A stretch of DNA of 64,000 nt from Holtermannia corniformis (lineage: Eukaryota; Basidiomycota; Tremellomycetes; Holtermanniales), in contig BCIJ01000004.1 in the NCBI GenBank assembly GCA_001599935.1, positions 300,324 through 364,323 of the forward strand. The letters run 5' to 3'. The notes under the pieces are model-generated. The model ran no database searches. It was not told where the DNA came from and saw only the letters and a program-made list of their open reading frames with translations. Within the stretch, counting starts at the first letter, position 1; each line of letters begins with the position of its first letter. Both the position numbers and the translations under genes were made by a program. Shown here one piece after another: positions 9,165-20,871 of the stretch.

Positions 9165-12096
9165 CTAGAAATCAAATCCTTCGCGCTTGAAGAGCGCCAG
9201 ATCGGCGCCGACGACTGCTTTCTCTGCGAGATCGGCACGGCCCTGAACGACGTCAGCTGTGATCAAGTGCAGGTGTGAGCTGGACTTGCCATGCCTGTCA
9301 GTGCGCGTCTTAGCACAGCCCACAGCGCTCCGCTCTGGTTCGTAAACTCTTCGGATAGGGTCAGACCTTTGTCTGTCGCGTCGCTCTGTGCCGGTTGGAG
9401 ATGGAGCGCGAGACCGGCCAAAACTAGAGGTTGCGTCAATCTGTGCTGGTGCGCACTTTGACTGTTGCGGGACGTACAGTGCTCGGCGGCCTCTTTGTAC
9501 ACGCCAATGTTAAGGCCTAGCTCTCAGCATGACTCTTTCGAAAGCTGTCGAATCACTCACATGACACGCCGAGGTTGTATATCGCGCGCGTATACGTCGG
9601 ATTGAGCTCGAGTGCACGGCGATACGCGTCGACCGCTTGTTCCGGGTTCCCGCCATTCGCCAGCGTCGCTCCGAGTCGGTTCCACAGCATGAACTCCTAC
9701 ACGTTGTCAGCGTTTGTAGGGTAGACGTAAAAGTGACGTACATTCGGACGCTCCTCGAGCGCAGCGACCCAACACCCCTTGGCCTCGTCAAACTCGCCGA
9801 CCATGTAGTAGAGCGTGCCGAGTCCGACTTGTACGTCTGGGTCTACGATCCCGCGCTCGGCGTACTGTGAGCGCGCGAGATCCAAAAAGGCGTCGGTCAT
9901 GAGCTTGTGTGGTGCCCAGGGGTTATTTGTGTCGTTCTGCGGGGCCGGGCCGGCGAAGGATGGGTGCAGCGTTTGCATGAAGCGATGCAGTGTACGAAGC
10001 GCGGCGAGGTCGAGTGATTCGTTGGTGTAGGAGATGGCGAGGTTCTATCGACATCAGCGTGCCGCATGCCACACTACAGCGAACTCACTACCATCATTTC
10101 GCCAACCAACCCCCGGTGCTCATCCAGCACCCGCGCCAACACGCCATTCTCCTCCGCAACGCCAAACAGATCCAACGCGCTCTCATACGCGCGCATCGCA
10201 AGCCCCTCTTTTTCATTCATCGCTTGCACTTTACCAAGCTCGCACCACGTCGGGATGGCATCGAGGTCTGCTTGACCCGGGTCGAGTCGGCGCAGGATCT
10301 GCGCTTCGAGTGCGTGCGCGCGATCTGTCAGACTTGAGAGGGATGAAGCGGAGGGAATCGGGCGTGGCGTCATGCCCGCTTTGACGACAAAGGGGTTTTG
10401 CGGGTCTGTATGAGATGTGAGTGAGTCAAAACAAGGCGATGGAAGACTGCAGCTGTATGCTGCACGACGCGCTATCACCATATGTGTAGCTGCCCAACCA
10501 GCTGCATAGGGTGGTCGCGTGCCGTGCGCCCAAGTTTACCACAGCAGCTCAAGCAAAGACAATCGACATCGCACTCACCAAACTCGTAAGCAACCCTCCT
10601 CGGCATGCCCTCATCATCGAGCAGTCCGTCCGCACTCGCAGACTTCAAGACCTCAAACTGCTCATCTAGGCTCGCTTGGCCTGCGCCGGGGAACCCGCGT
10701 CGCAGTTCTTCGTTCAGGACATCGAAGTCGGCATCGTCGTGTTCTTCCACGAACTGTTGGGTGTGTGGGTCAGCATCGTTGGAATGGGTTGCGCTGAAGG
10801 TGACAAGTGCTGAAAATGACACGATGGCGAAAGGAAGGACCGGTGAAGCCTTGAGCAAGCTCGACCATGCCTACATGTGCGCATCGGAGCGCATGCGCAG
10901 AACGACAGCTCTAAGAAATCACGTCTTACGAAGGGTCGACCAAGCAACTCAGCCTTCGTGCTAAGTCCTGAAGCCGGCAGATGCACAGACCGATGCCGCA
11001 AAGACAGCAAGGCTGGGCCGGCAATGCGGCACTCCAACAATCACAATGAAGAAGCTCTAACACTCTCCATTGAGATAGATCACGCACCTGTGAGAACTCG
11101 CTCTCCCATTCGGCCAGTTTGTTCAGCCGCTCGGCTTCAGGCTTCAAGCTCTGCCAGACACTATTGAGCGTCAGCCTGGGCTCGCGTCTAAGAGGGACGG
11201 GACGCACGCTTCGAAATCGCCCCCTCGTTCTTCGTCCGTGATCGGCTCGAATGCCTGTTCCTCCTCCGCTTCCGTTTGGACTGTGGAGAATGAAGATGCC
11301 TGCGACTGCGATTGTGCCATCGCTTCGGCCTGGTCGAAGCCTTGCGCGTAGTCTAGTTCTGTCAAGGTTGCGCCAGACTGTTGGCGCTGGTGCGGCGAGG
11401 GTTGGTGCTGATAGTACGGCTGTAAGTTTGGACGGTACAGTCCCATACCCATGCCCGTGCCTATGCTCGAGGCGAAGGCAGGTCCAGGATACCCGCCATA
11501 AGCTTGCGCCGGCGGCTGCGCAACCTGCTGATCATGATCCAGAGCCCGTCCTTTTCCCTTTGAAGAGCCTGCAAAGCCACTTGCCCAGTCCTGGACCGGT
11601 AGCGGTGCAGTCAACGACGGATGGAACGCAGCTTCGAACCCTGGTTGGTCGGGAATCCCATGGGTATATGCTGGCCGGTAGTTTTGGGCCCAGCCTTGCG
11701 CTCGAACTGGGTTGAGCGCTGCGAGTTCTGTGGAGAGGTGATGTAGGTTGAACGCTTGTGCTTGTGCTGGTCGCTGGCTCTGGCTCGAGCTTGAGCTAGG
11801 AGCGAGATGTGCGGGGAGATACGTTGGTCTGAACGCTTGCTGTGGGTGGTGCTGTAGTCCGTCAGCATCCATCACATCGCTGAGGGTGACAAGTCCCCTC
11901 GAGAGCTCGGAAGCAGCTTACAGTGTTACTAGGGCCTGCGACCCGATCCTACAATCATCAGCACTAGACTGCACTGCACAGCACAGGCGATCCAACTGAC
12001 GTGATAAAGCGAGTGATCGACCGCTTCGCGTTTCAATACTTGGTTGAGTGGGTTGGTGGCTGCTGAGCAGTCTGCGCCTGAGAGCAGGGACTGCAT
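9165..12096 (-). CDS. PEX5: Peroxisomal targeting signal receptor Pex5
   Basis: Pex5 carries PTS1 proteins from the cytosol to the peroxisome. The start ATG 12094-12096 gives [19 protein letters not shown], with the conserved cysteine at residue 10 that is ubiquitinated for receptor recycling. The Gln/Ser/Ala-rich N-terminal half has WxxxF/Y docking motifs (WAQNY, WASGF). A 'WESEF' segment and linker follow. The C-terminal TPR part includes [79 protein letters not shown] and [18 protein letters not shown]. The final exon is reached through a GC-AG intron (9243-9289). It ends in [20 protein letters not shown], and the stop codon is TAG at 9165-9167. Many introns are present. Divergent from the PSD2 gene. 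Confidence 0.94.
9243..9289 (-). other. GC-AG intron in PEX5
   Basis: On the minus strand the donor reads ATG|gcaagt and the acceptor ttcag|GGC, 47 nt, with CTGAC before the acceptor. Splicing it restores the expected Pex5 ending ([14 protein letters not shown]). Without splicing the frame stops about ten codons later. Confidence 0.75.
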
Positions 12097-12576
12097 CGTG
12101 TGCTGAGACGGGAGGTACAGTGAGGGAGCACGGTCGCTTGGTGGTGGCGAGTGAAGGTTGTTAGCCAAGTGCTAGGATCGCTCGGCAACGGTTGATCCGG
12201 ACGGTTCACGGGCGGCGCTGCACACGACCGACTTTGCACTGGCGATGAACGGGTGATGGGAGAGCTGTATCGATGCACAGGCTCGCAGCACAGTGTCAGG
12301 CTACACTGCCCTCCGTCACTGAAGCCTCAATGACACTCTTTTCTTATTTAGGCGTGCGCTTCCGCCCGCCTACAAAACAAGAAACGTTGCCACCCGCACA
12401 CCTAATACCATCGATCGCCTCCAGCCCGTGTCGTAAGCTGCAACGTGGGCGGCTCACGAACCCGTTGCGGTTCACAACGTCTGCACAGCACTCGTCACCG
12501 TCACCAGCTTGGGTCTCCCCTTGGACCAAGCTACCCTCCTTCTGAACACTTTCAACACTCAGTCTACATCAGTCCA
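12097..12576. promoter_or_regulatory. Divergent promoter region, PEX5 / PSD2
   Basis: 480 bp lie between the PEX5 and PSD2 start codons. No independent gene is supported; open frames here look like chance. It must contain both promoters. Confidence 0.5.
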
Positions 12577-15500
12577 ATGAAGGACTCGGACCCCCCACCG
12601 CCCGCTCAAGCACCCGCACAGCCCAAACGTCTCAAACGACTCGCAACCAAGCCGCTCCGGCTCGCAGGCTCGCTCAAACGCGGACTCGCACCCTCACCCT
12701 CGCTCTCGCGGTCCAGCACCAGTGCCAGTCTCGCTACGGCATCTGAGAATGGGATCGTCAGAGGCCCGCGCAAGCCGTTGGACGGGGAACAGCCGGCCGC
12801 CGTGCTGAGAGTCCGCGTCGTGGGATGCCACGGCCTGGTTGCAAAGGATCGTAATGGAAGCTCGGACCCGTGAGTGCTCTTTTGTCTATTCAACAGTGCG
12901 GTTCGGCTGGGTGCTGCGGTTTGGGATTGCCAAGAGATTGATGGTCTAAACTCAAAGGACCGTCTGTGCGCACTGCACACACACGGCCCCACCGGATCCT
13001 TTGGGGTGGCACAGTCATTCAGTGACGCTAGCTTATCGGCCGAACTCTTTGAGTGCACACTCGAGGGCGACGGAGCAATCCGTGTGCACGCACGGCCCGA
13101 TGATCACCCACAATGGACCTATCGCTTGGCATACAGTGGGATGGCGACTCGGTCCACAACCGCGGACCGTATAGATCTTGGACGATCCAAGTCGGGACGT
13201 TGTGATCGTCCCGATTCTGTACAGCACCGGCAGCGCGCTGCATCTACCCTCGCCAAGCCGTCATCGCTGCCATCCCATCACCCTGATGGGTACACAGTAA
13301 CCTAGGCCGTGATACTGGCGGACCTCGTGTGGCACGTCTTGGGGACTACCTCGGTCGTACGGCTACCGTTGCGCTGCCCGCCTTGCACGGCGCTTACAGC
13401 GGTGCCCCATGCAGCACATGTCGTCAACGGCGGGCAGCTCATAGGTGACTCTCACTTAACTATGACTTGCTTGAGTACCGTTGAAACACATGCTGGCTTT
13501 GACGCCGTGATCTCGCAATGCGATTCCAAGGCAACCTCAAGCGCCATTTTGCCGGCGCTTGGTTCCCGAGCTAATCGCTGGAATCTATACTCTTAGTCAG
13601 AGAGACGGTAAACTTGGCACGGATGGCTTTCATGGCAAATTCGGGTCTTGCTGCGCTTCATCTACTCAGGTGCATCGGTGAATGCATCCCGACGTTTGAT
13701 TTTGTATGGAGCGAACCGGTGATCTGGGAGTTCGGACTGTGATGTGTTACAGGTGTTCAAGGAGTCACGATCACTATCACGCTACCATCACAAGCGTATG
13801 ATTGATTCAGAGAGCGCGTGTGCTACGCTCAGTCCATGCGCAGCTGCAGGTCGAATTCGCTTAGACTGCTCTCCCAGACTGGCCCTGACGCGACTCTCGA
13901 CGAGTTCGACGAAAACGCTGCCGCTGTGCAAGCCATCATCGCAGTGTCGATGCACGCTTCCCACGCTGCCATACGAGCTATAAAGGAGCTGACCCACCGA
14001 CACTGGTCATGCGACCTAGTCAGCGAAGCGCTTCGAAAAGAATCCGAAGCACTTGGAGTATGCACCCATTCGCACACAGCTGCGCTTCCCCGCATCAAGT
14101 CATCTCAACACCTGGCACGAGATGTACCATGCTAGGTCGTAGCAAAGCCTAGCTCAAACGTGACCCTTGAGGGTGCATCGACGATGGTGGGCGCAGTAAG
14201 ACTTGGTCGCGCGCGCCAGCCAGAGTCGCGGCTCGGAAGTCAGTGCGCACAAGCGTGAATCTCGATCGCAAGCTGAATGTTGTTTCGATATCTCGAGTGA
14301 TGGATCTCCACCAGATTCGGATCCTTCGCAAATCACGCCTCGCGTGTCGTAGAAGCGCCGAGACACGGACGAGCCAGCACTTGGAGTATTGCTTCGCCAG
14401 CTTTGAGAGAGTGTGTACCGTCAACCATGCGCGGTCTTGGCTCGCAGAGGTCAAGCAGGTTCACTAAGATGATCGTTGATTGCAGTTTGGCGACGATAGC
14501 CAGGGAGTGACCTTCGGGGTCGCCTCTAGCACTTCATGCGCGAGCTGCGTTTGCACCGACACTGTAGCGTCCCGATATCTGCGGTGCGAGGCTGTCGCAT
14601 CATGAACCATTTCCATGTTACTGCTCGTCACCTCGGTGCTGCATCTAATAAAACGTTACGCTGACAACTACACAGCTTTGTGTGCCTGCTCTTGCCTCCT
14701 ACCCGCCAAACTACCCCTGTCATCAAGCGCTCGCTGAACCCCGCATGGCCCGCGCAATCCGCCACATTCGATTTCCCACTATATCTGAGCATGGCCGGCG
14801 TGCTCGGCGGTCGCGGTCTCGAGGGCATCATCTGGGACAAGGACCTGATGCGCAAAGAATACATGGGCGAGATCAGCGTGCCGGTACATCAGTGGTTTGA
14901 GCGCGATGAGGCGGTGCTGTGGTCTGATGACCTACCTGTGAGTATCCCGTTACTTTGGCGCCGTTCACACTAACAGAGATGCAGCAATTGACGCATCAGC
15001 TCGTCTCCACGCGTCGCCGGCAACGCGTGTCCGGTACGGCTACATTGCAGATTGGGTTTGTGCCTCCTGTTGGAGTGTCGCCGCAGGACGGCCTGCAACA
15101 AGTCCGCAGTGTATGGCAGGAGATCTTGAGTCGGGCTGTTGTGGGCGCTGGGGGTGTTCTTGGTGTACCTGCTGTGAGTGCACCTCGTCTGACGGTGAGA
15201 CAATGTTGAGTGTTTCCAGCATGAAGGCATTGGCACGTTCAAGACCAAGGGCCGGAGGACGCCCAAGACGCCCAAGTCTGCACTCGGTGGCCTGCTCTCC
15301 TCGACTGCAGCATCGGTGCTGCCAGCCGCTGTCATGCAGTCATCCACTTCAGCAGACGAGATCGACGATGACTCTTCCGACCCCGAGCTCGTCGACGACG
15401 GGTTCTCGAGTGATTCCGACGACGAAGATGAGCTCCCGCTCAAGTCTGACATCAGTGCATCGCCAACACGTCTTGAAACGGAAGACAACACGAAGGTCAA

Positions 15501-18407
15501 CTCGATCACCAAGGAGGCTGCTGCTGGGCTGTTGCAACCTACCGGTGTGCGCCCGAATGTAGGTCTCGGCTACTTTGACAGCGAGCCAACCGTGCCGTCT
15601 GGCTCGGCATCAGGGGCTGCGACACCATCCGGGGCACTCACGCCCGGCGGATCGCGCAGGCTGCCGCTCTTTAACCGCCGCCGTAGCTCGAAGACAAAGT
15701 CGTCGTCTCTCGGCCACGAGTACAACTTCAATGCTGGCAAAGACGTACTTGGGATCGTCATGCTCGAAGTATCGAGTGCGGAGGATTTGCCAAAGCTCAA
15801 GAACTGTTCGTCGTGCCCAGTCAACGCTTGCAGATTGCTGACACGCCGTAGCTCTGCGGTTCTCCTTTGACATGGACCCATTCGTCGTCGTCTCGTTCAG
15901 CAAAAAAGTCTTCCGCACCCGCGTCATCCGTCACTCGCTCAACCCGACATGGGATGAGAAGCTGCTATTCCACGTCCGGCGGTACGAATCAAACTTTACC
16001 TTGCAGTTCGCTGTCCTTGACTGGGACAAGGTGGGTGTATCGTAAGGCGGCGGAACTCGCTGACGGATACAGATCTCGGGCAACGACGCCATTGGCAGCT
16101 GCACCTTGCCGTTGAGCGAGCTCGTGGCCGATGCGCCTCAACCCGACCCTGAGACGGGTCTGTACAAAGATGGCGAGGATGGCAAACATGAAATGCGCGA
16201 GTTCACTGTGAGTGACTCCGCACGCCGCTCAAAACAAACGAGCGCTGACTCCTATAGCTCCCGCTCGTCACCTCCAAGGACGTGCCTTGGGAAGCCAAGC
16301 ACTCGCCAAAGCTCACATTCCGTGCAAAATACGAGCCATACGATGCGCTCAGGCAGAAATTCTGGCGGCAATACATCACTCAGTACGACGCCGATGATAC
16401 CAACACGGTATCTTACACCGAGCTTACTACCATGCTCGATTCGCTCGGCTCGACGCTGACTCGCAAGACGCTCGAGGGTTACTTTGCCGCCTTCAACAAG
16501 TCACACGAGACGGATGAACTGACTTTCGACGAGGTCATTGTCTGCTTGGAGCGCGAGGTCAACAAAGACCGATCGGAGAAGCAACGCGTGCATGGCGATG
16601 AGTACGTCAGCGACTCGTTGAGTGGCGCTGCGACGCCGGGCGTGTCCTCGTACCCGGTGCAGGAAGGGATCGACGTCGTCGGCCCGGAAGCCGTCGGCAA
16701 AGGGCTGGACGTGGATCAGCTTGCCGAGCAGATCCGTCGGAGCCGCCCAAGGGGCTCGTCTGGAGAGGCTGGTAACATGCAGCCGGTCGAGGTCGAATCG
16801 GGTGCATCAAAGGTCGGCGCCAAAGACATTCCTGTTGTCGCCGTCGATGCCGGTACTGGTGGGGTCAACAGCGGTGCGGCGACTCCAGACTCGGATGACG
16901 ACGGTGCAGACACGTCTGGATCGGGTTCGGGCTCGTCAGGGGATGACCGCGAGCGCATCATCAACATCAAGACGTGTCCACTCTGCCACCGCCCTAGACT
17001 CGGCAAGAAGTCAGAGCAGGACATTCTGACCCACTTGGCGGTCTGTGCCTCGGCGGATTGGTCCCAAGTCGACCGCATCGTCGTCGGAAACTACGTGACG
17101 GCTAGCCAAGCCCAGCGCAAGTTCTTTACAAAGGTCTTGACAAAGGTTACGTCTGGCGCGTACTCGCTTGGCGCCAACTCGGCGAACATTCTCGTGCAGG
17201 ACCGCTTGACGGGCCAGTTGGAAGAGGAGAAGATGGCGGTGCGTGTTGTCGCCAGTCCGCGGTCTTTTACCCTAACGCGTGATAGGTCTATGTCCGACTC
17301 GGCATCAGAATGCTGTACAAGGGCGCCAAAAGTCGAATGGAGGGTGCAAGAGGTATGTAGCACGTTGCCATGAGTGACTGCGCTGACCGCGACCAGCACG
17401 CAAGCTGCTCAAGTCTCTCACGCTGAAGCAGGGGCTCAAATACAATGCGCCCGAATCGGCGCTCGAGATCCCGACGTTTATTGCTTTCCACGGCCTAAAC
17501 ATTGACGAAATTCGCGACCCTCTGGATTCCTTCAGTGTGTCTACCGCTCTTTTCTGTTCAACACGCTGATGTGAGCAGAAACATTCAACGAGTTTTTCTA
17601 CCGCAGACTCAAGCCCGGCGCGCGTCCGCTCTCGGACCCTGAGAACCCTTCGGTCGCAGTCTCGTGCGCTGACTGCCGCATGATGGCATTCGAAACGGTC
17701 TCAGATGCAACGCGCATCTGGATCAAGGGACGTGAGTTCAGCGTGGCGCGCCTCCTCGGCGAGCAGTACAAGTCCGAGATACCCAAGTACGAGGGCGGTG
17801 CGCTTGGCATTTTCAGGTGCGTACGAAGATGTCTGTCGCCTGCCTCGAGACTAAGCCATGCAGGCTGGCTCCACAAGATTATCACCGTTTTCACTCTCCC
17901 GTCGATGGCACGATCGGCAAGATGACATTGATCGACGGCGAGTACTACACTGTCAATCCGCAAGCAATCCGGACTACGCTTGATGTTTATGGTGAAAACA
18001 TCCGCAAGATTGTTCCCATTCACAGCGAACAGTTTGGAACTGTCATGACAATATGGGTTGGCGCCATGAGTTCGTCTGCTGTGCACCACCAAATCAGGTG
18101 CATACTAATGTCCGCAGTGGTTGGCAGCATCGGCACGTCGGTCTCTGAGGGTCAGGCTATCAAGCGAGGCGATGAACTGGGCTGGTTCGCATTCGGTGAG
18201 TAAAGTGCATGATGGGTAGTGTGGGTCTCATGCCCGGTAGGTGGCTCGACTATTGTCTGCTTGTTCGAAAGAGGCGCTCTCACGTGGGACGAAGATTTGC
18301 TCAACAATGGCAAGGCTTCCGTCGAAACGTTGGTTCGGATGGGCATGGGCGTTGGGCGTGCAAGCAAACCCAAGCTCGAGAGCCGGCACAGCTCCTTCGG
18401 CAAGTGA
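12577..18407 (+). CDS. PSD2: C2-domain phosphatidylserine decarboxylase (PSD2-type)
   Basis: This enzyme makes phosphatidylethanolamine from phosphatidylserine in the endosome/Golgi system. Order of parts: a basic Ser/Pro-rich leader; a first C2 domain ([18 protein letters not shown], then [19 protein letters not shown] after a 1.8-kb intron); an acidic linker; a second C2 domain ([54 protein letters not shown]). Next come an EF-hand-like segment ([20 protein letters not shown]), a low-complexity region, and a C..C zinc-type motif ([10 protein letters not shown]). The decarboxylase domain (17250-18407) has [30 protein letters not shown] and the self-cleavage GGST in [14 protein letters not shown], where the pyruvoyl group forms. 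Stop at 18405-18407. All other introns are about 40-70 nt. Confidence 0.95.
12870..14675 (+). other. Giant (1.8 kb) intron inside the PSD2 first C2 domain
   Basis: The donor CC|gtgagt at 12870 and the acceptor ctgacaactacacag ending at 14675 join GAC-CC to C-TTT and give a continuous C2 strand ([15 protein letters not shown]). The intron is 1806 nt against about 50 nt for neighbours. It contains a possible nested plus-strand frame (ATG 13836 to 14135) with a helix-rich translation ([20 protein letters not shown]). It also has a 7-bp perfect hairpin, CGGGACG/CGTCCCG, near 13194-13214. I see no terminal inverted repeats or transposase motif. Confidence 0.85.
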
Positions 18408-18770
18408 CAAGACATCAACGACAAACAACAAGACAGACCTTTGCATTGTGATATTCTAAACGCCAGACATCGGTATGCATGACGTGTAACGAGGTCTCCA
18501 GGGGAGAGTTTGCGCAGTCAGAAGATATGCTGATCTCTTTATCCCATTGTTCTACGGTCTTGGCCTACCCCGTACAGTGTCATCATTCGGTTGAGCTTCC
18601 TTTCTAGCGCGGGATGACTGCAACATCACGTCCCTTTGTGTGACCAGCGGCGCTGGAGCAGACTCCTTTGAGCGGATCAAACACCAACGCTGCAATCTGG
18701 AGCAGCGCGCAGTCTTAAGCGGACTCGTCCCGCTGTGTCTTTGCCCCTACACGACCACCTGTAAAGCAAA
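18408..18770. other. Intergenic spacer
   Basis: 363 bp lie between the PSD2 stop and the next start codon. It must hold the PSD2 3' UTR and the promoter of the secreted-protein gene. No ORF of interest. Confidence 0.4.
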
Positions 18771-19256
18771 ATGCGCGTCAACTCTGCAATTCTATTCAGC
18801 GCAGTGGTCGCCGGCGTGACTTGCGTCGTGGCTCAAGAGGCTTACAGCGACCCCGCTGCTGAAGGCGTACCCGCAGCAGCTGAGACAGAGACCGGAACAG
18901 CTACCGACGTCGCCACCGCCACGGGGGGCGCCTCTGGCACGTAAGTCCCTTGCGTGTGAGATCTGCGATCACCTGGCTGACATTCGAGTAGCGACACAAC
19001 GGCACCCACGTCAACGCTAGCGCCTGCCGTGGGAGCCACAAGCGTTGCTGACACTGGCAACACGACCAGCGTCAACAGTACCGAGCCCGCTGCCGGCAAT
19101 GGCACCGATTCTAGCGGCAATGGGACCGACACTGGCAATGGAACCGACACCGGTGGGGCTCTGTCTCTGCGCGGGCTCTCTGCGGGCGCTCTCGTACTTC
19201 CGCTTGGGATGGCGCTTGGAGCTGCGGTGCTCGGTGGTGGTGTGCTCTTTGCTTAA
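18771..19256 (+). CDS. Small Ser/Thr-rich secreted protein, probable GPI anchor
   Basis: Start ATG 18771 gives a clear signal peptide (MRVNSAILFSAVVAGVTCVV, cleavage expected after AQ). One 50-nt intron (18942-18991 approximately) joins GASGT to DTTAPT. The mature part is small and rich in Thr, Ser, Gly, Ala and Asn. It has repeated NGT/NTT sequons (NTTSVNST, NGTDSSGNGTDTGNGTD), so it is likely heavily N- and O-glycosylated. The end is a hydrophobic tail (LSAGALVLPLGMALGAAVLG) with no charged residues after it, typical of a GPI-anchor signal, with an omega site probably among the NGTDTGG residues. A wall or plasma-membrane surface protein of unknown role. Confidence 0.8.
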
Positions 19257-20871
19257 TGTTTGAGTGCGTTGCAGTGAAGATGAGACTAGACATTTGCCCG
19301 CCTGCCAGAGTTGGGCGCTACATTGCGAGATCACCTCTGAAGGCGTGCATGTGACCATAGCGCCGTCTATGCGTGACAGTAGGCCAAGTGACTCTGATAC
19401 TCGGAGACACCTTCATCTCTGCCCAGTGCCGCTGAAGCTCAATGATTATGCGCTGTTAGCATTGACAAAGGGAAAGGTCTACATAGATTGATTTCGTGGG
19501 CTTCCTGACTATGCATCTACGGTGGCTAACGATGTCAAGGCCAACGGAGTCCACGAACGCTACTCTATCATGCTGGAGTCCTCTGAGTCAGCCGGCAAGC
19601 TATTGGGTCTGCAATAACTCTTCAGCTTTGGCATGGATAGAGCATTGTGCCAAGTCAGGGCACTCTGATGCTCGGCTGGCAATCTCCCTTAGCTCATCAG
19701 CTGAGTAGACGCCCATACAAGTTCTCAGCGTTCCCCCATCAAACGCGTACGCCTGCAACAAGAAGCCGTTTGTCGTCGACTTAGCGGGTGCCTTCTGCGG
19801 GAAGCAAGAGTTGGTCGACATCGCCCGTGGGTACTGGAACGGTTTGGCGGGCTAGCTTTATCTGTTATCGAAGCAAAAAGGTCCGCCATCCCTCCGATAC
19901 TGTTACGAAACTCCATTGGACGGATGATTGCCCTCGTACATTGGCGGAATCATCTCGCTATAAGGGAGACTCACAAACGTTCTTCGAAGTGTGCAAGGTA
20001 AGCTTGGGCAGAAATTGTTTCGGTCCGAGTCGAATCATACTTTGCGCCAACCAGTTGGCGGATCTTGGTACAATTTATCTCTTTTGATGTCGGATTGGGC
20101 GAGCGGTGCCCGATTGCAGGCTCCGAGAGCCCCTTCTCTTGCCACCTTTCTCAGCTGTGGCCTGGCTCGGCCTTCTCACGAAGCAGCTATTGGAGCAATT
20201 CAATCTGCGTCCGTCTCGTGCAGCCCCTTCGTGCAAGGGGTAACACGTCCGTACTGATACCTCATGGCGTCTAACGGGCTCGTATGCCATGAGGATCTCT
20301 CTTGCATCCGAGGCCATCGTACACGACTCCTCGTCGCTGCCTCTAGCTGAGCGCAAGTCTATAGAATGCGGTTATCCGCGACGACGAAGTCGTCCGCTTG
20401 GAAGCCAATGACTTTCCGTTTGATTAGCCAAATAATCTCTCCGGCTAGGCGCATCGCTGTTTTGAGTTGGGACCGTATCCAGAGACATTCTGTAGCGTGC
20501 CGGCCGACTACAACATGTTCGCCCTTGTTGTAACCCTTTGTATAGACTCTGCTTGCATCCCACGATGATTATGCTAGATGCATCCGACAGTGTTTCTTTT
20601 ATCGTCTCACGCGACGCATGAAAGCTTCAGCACGGTGCAATTGTACTCAGTTGCAGCTCTAGCCATTGGTCCTAAGGGACAAAGGAATTCGCTGCCGACT
20701 TCAATACCTGATGGCAATATACTTGCCAACGCAGAAGTAGACACCGCTGCGTCATGCTGTCATAATCAATCACAGGTGTCTGCTTGTTGCGATCGCCACT
20801 TTCGCCACTGCCATCACGTCATCTCCTGCGGGTCTGTCTCGTGGATAATCGCGCAGCATCGCACAGTCTGC
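19257..20871. other. 1.6-kb spacer without a confident gene
   Basis: Only short frames are found. A 73-codon minus-strand frame at 19600-19821 (with VYSADELREIASRASECPDL) looks mildly protein-like but has no start context, homology or neighbours that support it. The end must hold the promoter of the gene at 20872. Confidence 0.4.

Noticed and set aside
15113..15562. Overlapping alternative frames within PSD2
   Set aside because: The PSD2 frame matches C2, EF-hand and decarboxylase families throughout; the others are shadows.
19600..19821. 73-codon minus-strand frame in the 1.6-kb spacer
   Set aside because: Mildly protein-like but isolated, with no family, no neighbouring exon and no clear promoter; kept only as a note in the spacer entry.
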